Made by a program: the position numbers and the translations under genes. The notes below the pieces were generated by a model. The model had not been told where the DNA came from and did not search any database. It saw only the letters and a program-made list of their open reading frames with translations. From Methylotenera sp. (lineage in GTDB: Bacteria; Pseudomonadota; Gammaproteobacteria; Burkholderiales; Methylophilaceae), in assembly GCA_013816325.1 (NCBI GenBank), contig JACDEP010000072.1, forward strand, positions 1-9,774: a stretch of 9,774 nt of DNA. Reading direction: 5' to 3'. Shown piece after piece: positions 8,150-9,774 of this stretch; position 1 is the first letter of the stretch; each line of letters opens with the position of its first letter.

Positions 8150-8311
8150 GGCGACCTTTCATCAGGAGCTACTATTCCTGTTTAGGGTGACGCCATCTGC
8201 GTAGGGTTCAGGTCATTTAAAGCAGAGGTCGAAATCAACTTCAATTTCTTCACCCACCTTAAAGCACTTACATTAAGTCCACCGCTATAAAGCTTTAAGA
8301 CACCTACGGTC
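8150..8311 (-). ncRNA. L10 (rplJ) leader, ribosomal protein autoregulatory RNA
   Basis: The transcript upstream of rplJ folds in the manner of the L10-L12 binding leader. CCGTAGG near 8303-8309 pairs with CCTACG (8200-8205) in a 6-bp closing stem about 95 bases apart. Inside are two arms: GCTTTAAG/CTTAAAGC (8292-8299 with 8258-8265), 8 bp and extendable by two wobble pairs and capped by a small ACTTA/TAAGT hairpin, and GAAAT/ATTTC (8231-8235 with 8244-8248). Downstream, GGCG..ACC (8186-8194) pairs with GGTCGCC (8150-8156) around an inner CAGGA/TCCTG hairpin (8163-8180). In E. coli the L10-L12 complex binds such a leader and shuts down translation of rplJL. Position, closing stem and arms together make the identification strong; the exact fold was done by eye. 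Confidence 0.82.
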
Positions 8312-8328
8312 TTTGATAACCTCGCCAT

Positions 8329-8340
8329 TTGTTTAAACAA
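8329..8340. repeat. 12-bp perfect palindrome upstream of the L10 leader
   Basis: TTGTTTAAACAA is a perfect 12-bp palindrome located just before the first stem of the L10 leader, in an AT-rich stretch where an rplJ promoter would be expected by analogy with E. coli. Only poor -35/-10 candidates are visible nearby (TTGATT with TAAACA at 15 bp), so I do not call a promoter. It could be a protein-binding site or chance. Confidence 0.3.
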
Positions 8341-8362
8341 TTTTTCAATCAATCAAACATCC

Positions 8363-8395
8363 AGCGAGCCCAAAGCCCTTTGTCGGCAAGGCGCT
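8363..8395 (-). other. Possible imperfect hairpin downstream of rplA
   Basis: This G/C-rich patch in the otherwise AT-rich rplA-rplJ spacer can pair AGCG with CGCT at its ends, with further broken pairing inside (GCC/GGC, CAAAG/CTTTG alternatives). No clean U-tract follows, so a standard terminator is not supported. It may be a partial terminator, an mRNA 3'-end structure for rplKA, or nothing. The rest of the 8312-8419 stretch shows no gene. Confidence 0.3.
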
Positions 8396-8419
8396 AAGCC
8401 ATGCCCAAACAACTTTTGA

Positions 8420-9106
8420 TTAAGCAGTTAAACTTGCTTGATCTACACGTACGCCAGCACCCATGGTGCTAGATACGGATAATTTTTTCAGGTAAACACC
8501 TTTGGTTGATGCTGGCTTAGCTTTATTCAAAGCTTCAACCAGTGCCGCCAAGTTACCTTGCAATTGCTCGATAGTGAAAGAAGCACGACCGATAGTGCAA
8601 TGCACGATGCCGCCTTTGTCAGTACGGTATTGCACTTGACCAGCTTTAGCGTTTTTAACCGCAGTAGCAGCATCAGGCGTTACAGTACCCACTTTTGGGT
8701 TTGGCATTAGACCACGTGGGCCCAATATTTGACCAAGCGCACCAACGATACGCATTGCATCTGGTGTAGCAATCGCCACATCAAAATCTAACATACCGTT
8801 TTTTACTTGTTCAGCCAAATCTTCAAAACCAACGATGTCAGCACCAGCAGCTTTAGCCGCTTCAGCTTGTGCACCTTGTGCAAACACAGCAACACGTGTT
8901 GTTTTACCTGTACCGTTCGGCAATACCAAAGCACCACGAACCAATTGGTCTGATTTACGTGCATCAATACCTAGATTGATCACCGCATCAACAGATTCAT
9001 TGAATTTCGCAGTTGCGTTTTCTTTAACTAGAGTAAGACCTTCAGTAACAGGATAAAGTTTGTTACGGTCTATTTTTGCGCGTAGCGCGTCAATTCTTTT
9101 AGCCAT
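8420..9106 (-). CDS. rplA: 50S ribosomal protein L1
   Basis: L1 binds 23S rRNA to form the mobile L1 stalk, which moves deacylated tRNA out of the E site, and in E. coli represses translation of the rplKA mRNA. The chosen start is the ATG at 9106, giving 228 residues (MAKRIDALRAK; E. coli L1 has 234). A longer reading from 9172 would add 22 residues overlapping rplK with no family resemblance. GGAGGG nine bases before the ATG at 9106 supports this choice. The conserved RNA-binding signature ILGPRGLMPNPKVG lies at 127-140, with TDKGGIVH and the C-terminal ASTKGVYLKK typical of bacterial L1. The start is one base after the rplK stop, so the two are probably translationally coupled. Confidence 0.98.
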   Translation of the reverse strand: MAKRIDALRAKIDRNKLYPVTEGLTLVKENATAKFNESVDAVINLGIDARKSDQLVRGALVLPNGTGKTTRVAVFAQGAQAEAAKAAGADIVGFEDLAEQVKNGMLDFDVAIATPDAMRIVGALGQILGPRGLMPNPKVGTVTPDAATAVKNAKAGQVQYRTDKGGIVHCTIGRASFTIEQLQGNLAALVEALNKAKPASTKGVYLKKLSVSSTMGAGVRVDQASLTA

Positions 9107-9107
9107 G

Positions 9108-9539
9108 TTATACACCCTCCACTTCAATACCCATGCTGCGTGCACTACCAGCAATGGTACGCACTGCTGCATCCATATCTGCCGCTGTTAAGTCAGGCAT
9201 CTTAGTTGTTGCAATTTCCTCAGCTTGTTTGCGAGTAATTTTGCCAACTTTGTCAGTATGTGGACGTGGTGAACCTTTTTCGATCTTCGCTGCTTTTTTG
9301 ATTAAAATAGTCGCCGGAGGCGTTTTCATCACAAATGTGAAGCTCTTATCAGCAAATGCTGTAATCACTACTGGAATTGGCAAGCCAGGCTCTACACCTT
9401 GAGTTGCAGCGTTAAACGCTTTACAGAATTCCATGATGTTAAGACCGCGTTGACCTAACGCTGGGCCTACTGGTGGACTTGGGTTGGCTTTACCTGCAGG
9501 GATCTGCAGTTTGATATAGCCAATAACTTTCTTTGCCAT
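9108..9539 (-). CDS. rplK: 50S ribosomal protein L11
   Basis: L11 binds the GTPase-associated region of 23S rRNA, takes part in factor binding and is needed for RelA activation in E. coli. It is 143 residues (E. coli 142). The N-terminal domain carries the proline-rich PSPPVGPALGQRG at 20-32, the thiostrepton-region segment. The C-terminal RNA-binding domain contains GSPRPHTDKVGKITRKQAEEIA at 89-110 and the closing GSARSMGIEVEG. The ATG at 9539 is chosen because AGGAG lies nine bases upstream. An in-frame TTG two codons earlier would have only three bases of spacing and adds residues not usual for L11. It heads the rplK-rplA pair. Confidence 0.98.
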   Translation of the reverse strand: MAKKVIGYIKLQIPAGKANPSPPVGPALGQRGLNIMEFCKAFNAATQGVEPGLPIPVVITAFADKSFTFVMKTPPATILIKKAAKIEKGSPRPHTDKVGKITRKQAEEIATTKMPDLTAADMDAAVRTIAGSARSMGIEVEGV

Positions 9540-9558
9540 TTTCAAACACTCCTAATGT

Positions 9559-9587
9559 GGGTACAAACGCTTAAACAAAAGCTCCCC
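9559..9587 (-). promoter_or_regulatory. Candidate L1-binding hairpin in the rplK leader
   Basis: On the minus strand GGGGAGCTT, a short loop and AAGC form a GCTT/AAGC stem (9579-9582 with 9569-9572). A lower GGG/CCC stem (9584-9587 with 9559-9561) is separated from it by unpaired bases mainly on the 3' side (GTTTGTA). Two short helices with an asymmetric internal loop are the general form of L1 sites on 23S rRNA and on rplK leaders, and this one ends only a few bases before the rplK ribosome binding site. The pairing is visible; L1 binding is inferred from form and position. Confidence 0.45.
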
Positions 9588-9622
9588 GTTAAAAAATACT
9601 ACTTACTACTAATGCCTACTAC

Positions 9623-9642
9623 CAAACCAATAACAGGGTTTG
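9623..9642 (-). repeat. Hairpin immediately after the nusG stop codon
   Basis: CAAACC and GGTTTG form a perfect 6-bp stem with an eight-base loop, starting one base after the nusG stop. No U-tract follows directly, so it is at best a weak terminator or an mRNA 3'-end structure. Further on, TTGGTA and TAGTAT with an 18-bp spacer form a weak promoter-like pair on the minus strand that would start the rplK transcript near the candidate L1 hairpin; I do not consider it established. Confidence 0.35.
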
Positions 9643-9643
9643 A

Positions 9644-9774
9644 TTAAACTTCTTTTTCAATCTGACTAAAGTCCAGCTCAACCGGGGTTGAGCGACCAAA
9701 GATCACTACAGAAACGCGTAATTTGCTTTTCTCATAGTTGATATCTTCAACATTGCCAGAGAAGTCTTTAAATG
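9644..9774 (-). CDS. nusG: Transcription termination/antitermination factor NusG (3' end only)
   Basis: The last 42 codons of NusG are present; the rest lies beyond the window edge. The reading FKDFSGNVEDINYEKSKLRV followed by FGRSTPVELDFSQIEK matches the C-terminal KOW domain of E. coli NusG (NGVVEEVDYEKSRLKV and FGRATPVELDFSQVEK). This domain contacts Rho and ribosomal protein S10, coupling transcription with translation. The TAA stop at 9646-9644 is followed by a small hairpin and the 104-nt spacer before rplK. Gene order nusG-rplK is the usual one. Confidence 0.96.
   Translation of the reverse strand, partial: FKDFSGNVEDINYEKSKLRVSVVIFGRSTPVELDFSQIEKEV

Noticed and set aside
9107..9172. 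22-residue N-terminal extension of L1
   Set aside because: It overlaps the rplK end, has no counterpart in L1 proteins, and a good ribosome binding site precedes the ATG at 9106.
1..9774. Search for mobile elements, CRISPR repeats, tRNA or rRNA genes and a new accessory system
   Set aside because: All long stretches are accounted for by core ribosomal and RNA polymerase genes in the usual order; no direct-repeat array, transposase or cloverleaf was seen.

Overview
The window is a stretch of the conserved bacterial nusG-rplKAJL-rpoBC cluster. Every gene lies on the minus strand, so transcription runs from high to low coordinates: nusG (3' end only), rplK (L11), rplA (L1), rplJ (L10), rplL (L7/L12), rpoB (RNA polymerase beta) and rpoC (beta', first 915 codons only). 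Gene order and protein sequences point to a proteobacterium. The beta-type RpoB, with an extended segment between the active-site motifs, together with an L10 starting MSLNL and a moderate, AT-leaning base composition, suggests a betaproteobacterium, possibly of the Methylophilaceae. That placement is my recollection of family sequences and was not tested by a search.

Layout from the right edge (upstream) to the left edge (downstream): the nusG KOW-domain end; a 104-nt spacer with a hairpin just after the nusG stop and a possible L1-binding hairpin ahead of rplK; rplK and rplA separated by one base; a 373-nt spacer holding a structured L10-type leader RNA; rplJ, which starts with TTG, and rplL separated by 39 nt; a 206-nt spacer with a strong GAAA-loop hairpin and further inverted repeats; then rpoB and rpoC separated by 11 nt, with the rpoC ribosome binding site overlapping the rpoB stop codon.

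The genes supply the L1 stalk (L1), the GTPase-associated centre and stalk of the 50S subunit (L11, L10, L7/L12), the two large RNA polymerase subunits and a transcription elongation factor. In E. coli this arrangement is controlled by L1 binding upstream of rplK, L10-L12 binding in the rplJ leader, and partial termination plus RNase III cleavage between rplL and rpoB. RNA structures that could serve each role are visible here in the expected places.

I found no mobile element, CRISPR array, tRNA, rRNA or accessory gene, and no evidence of an undescribed system. The points worth a second look are the RNA elements in the three larger spacers, the TTG start of rplJ and a few lineage-specific protein differences.
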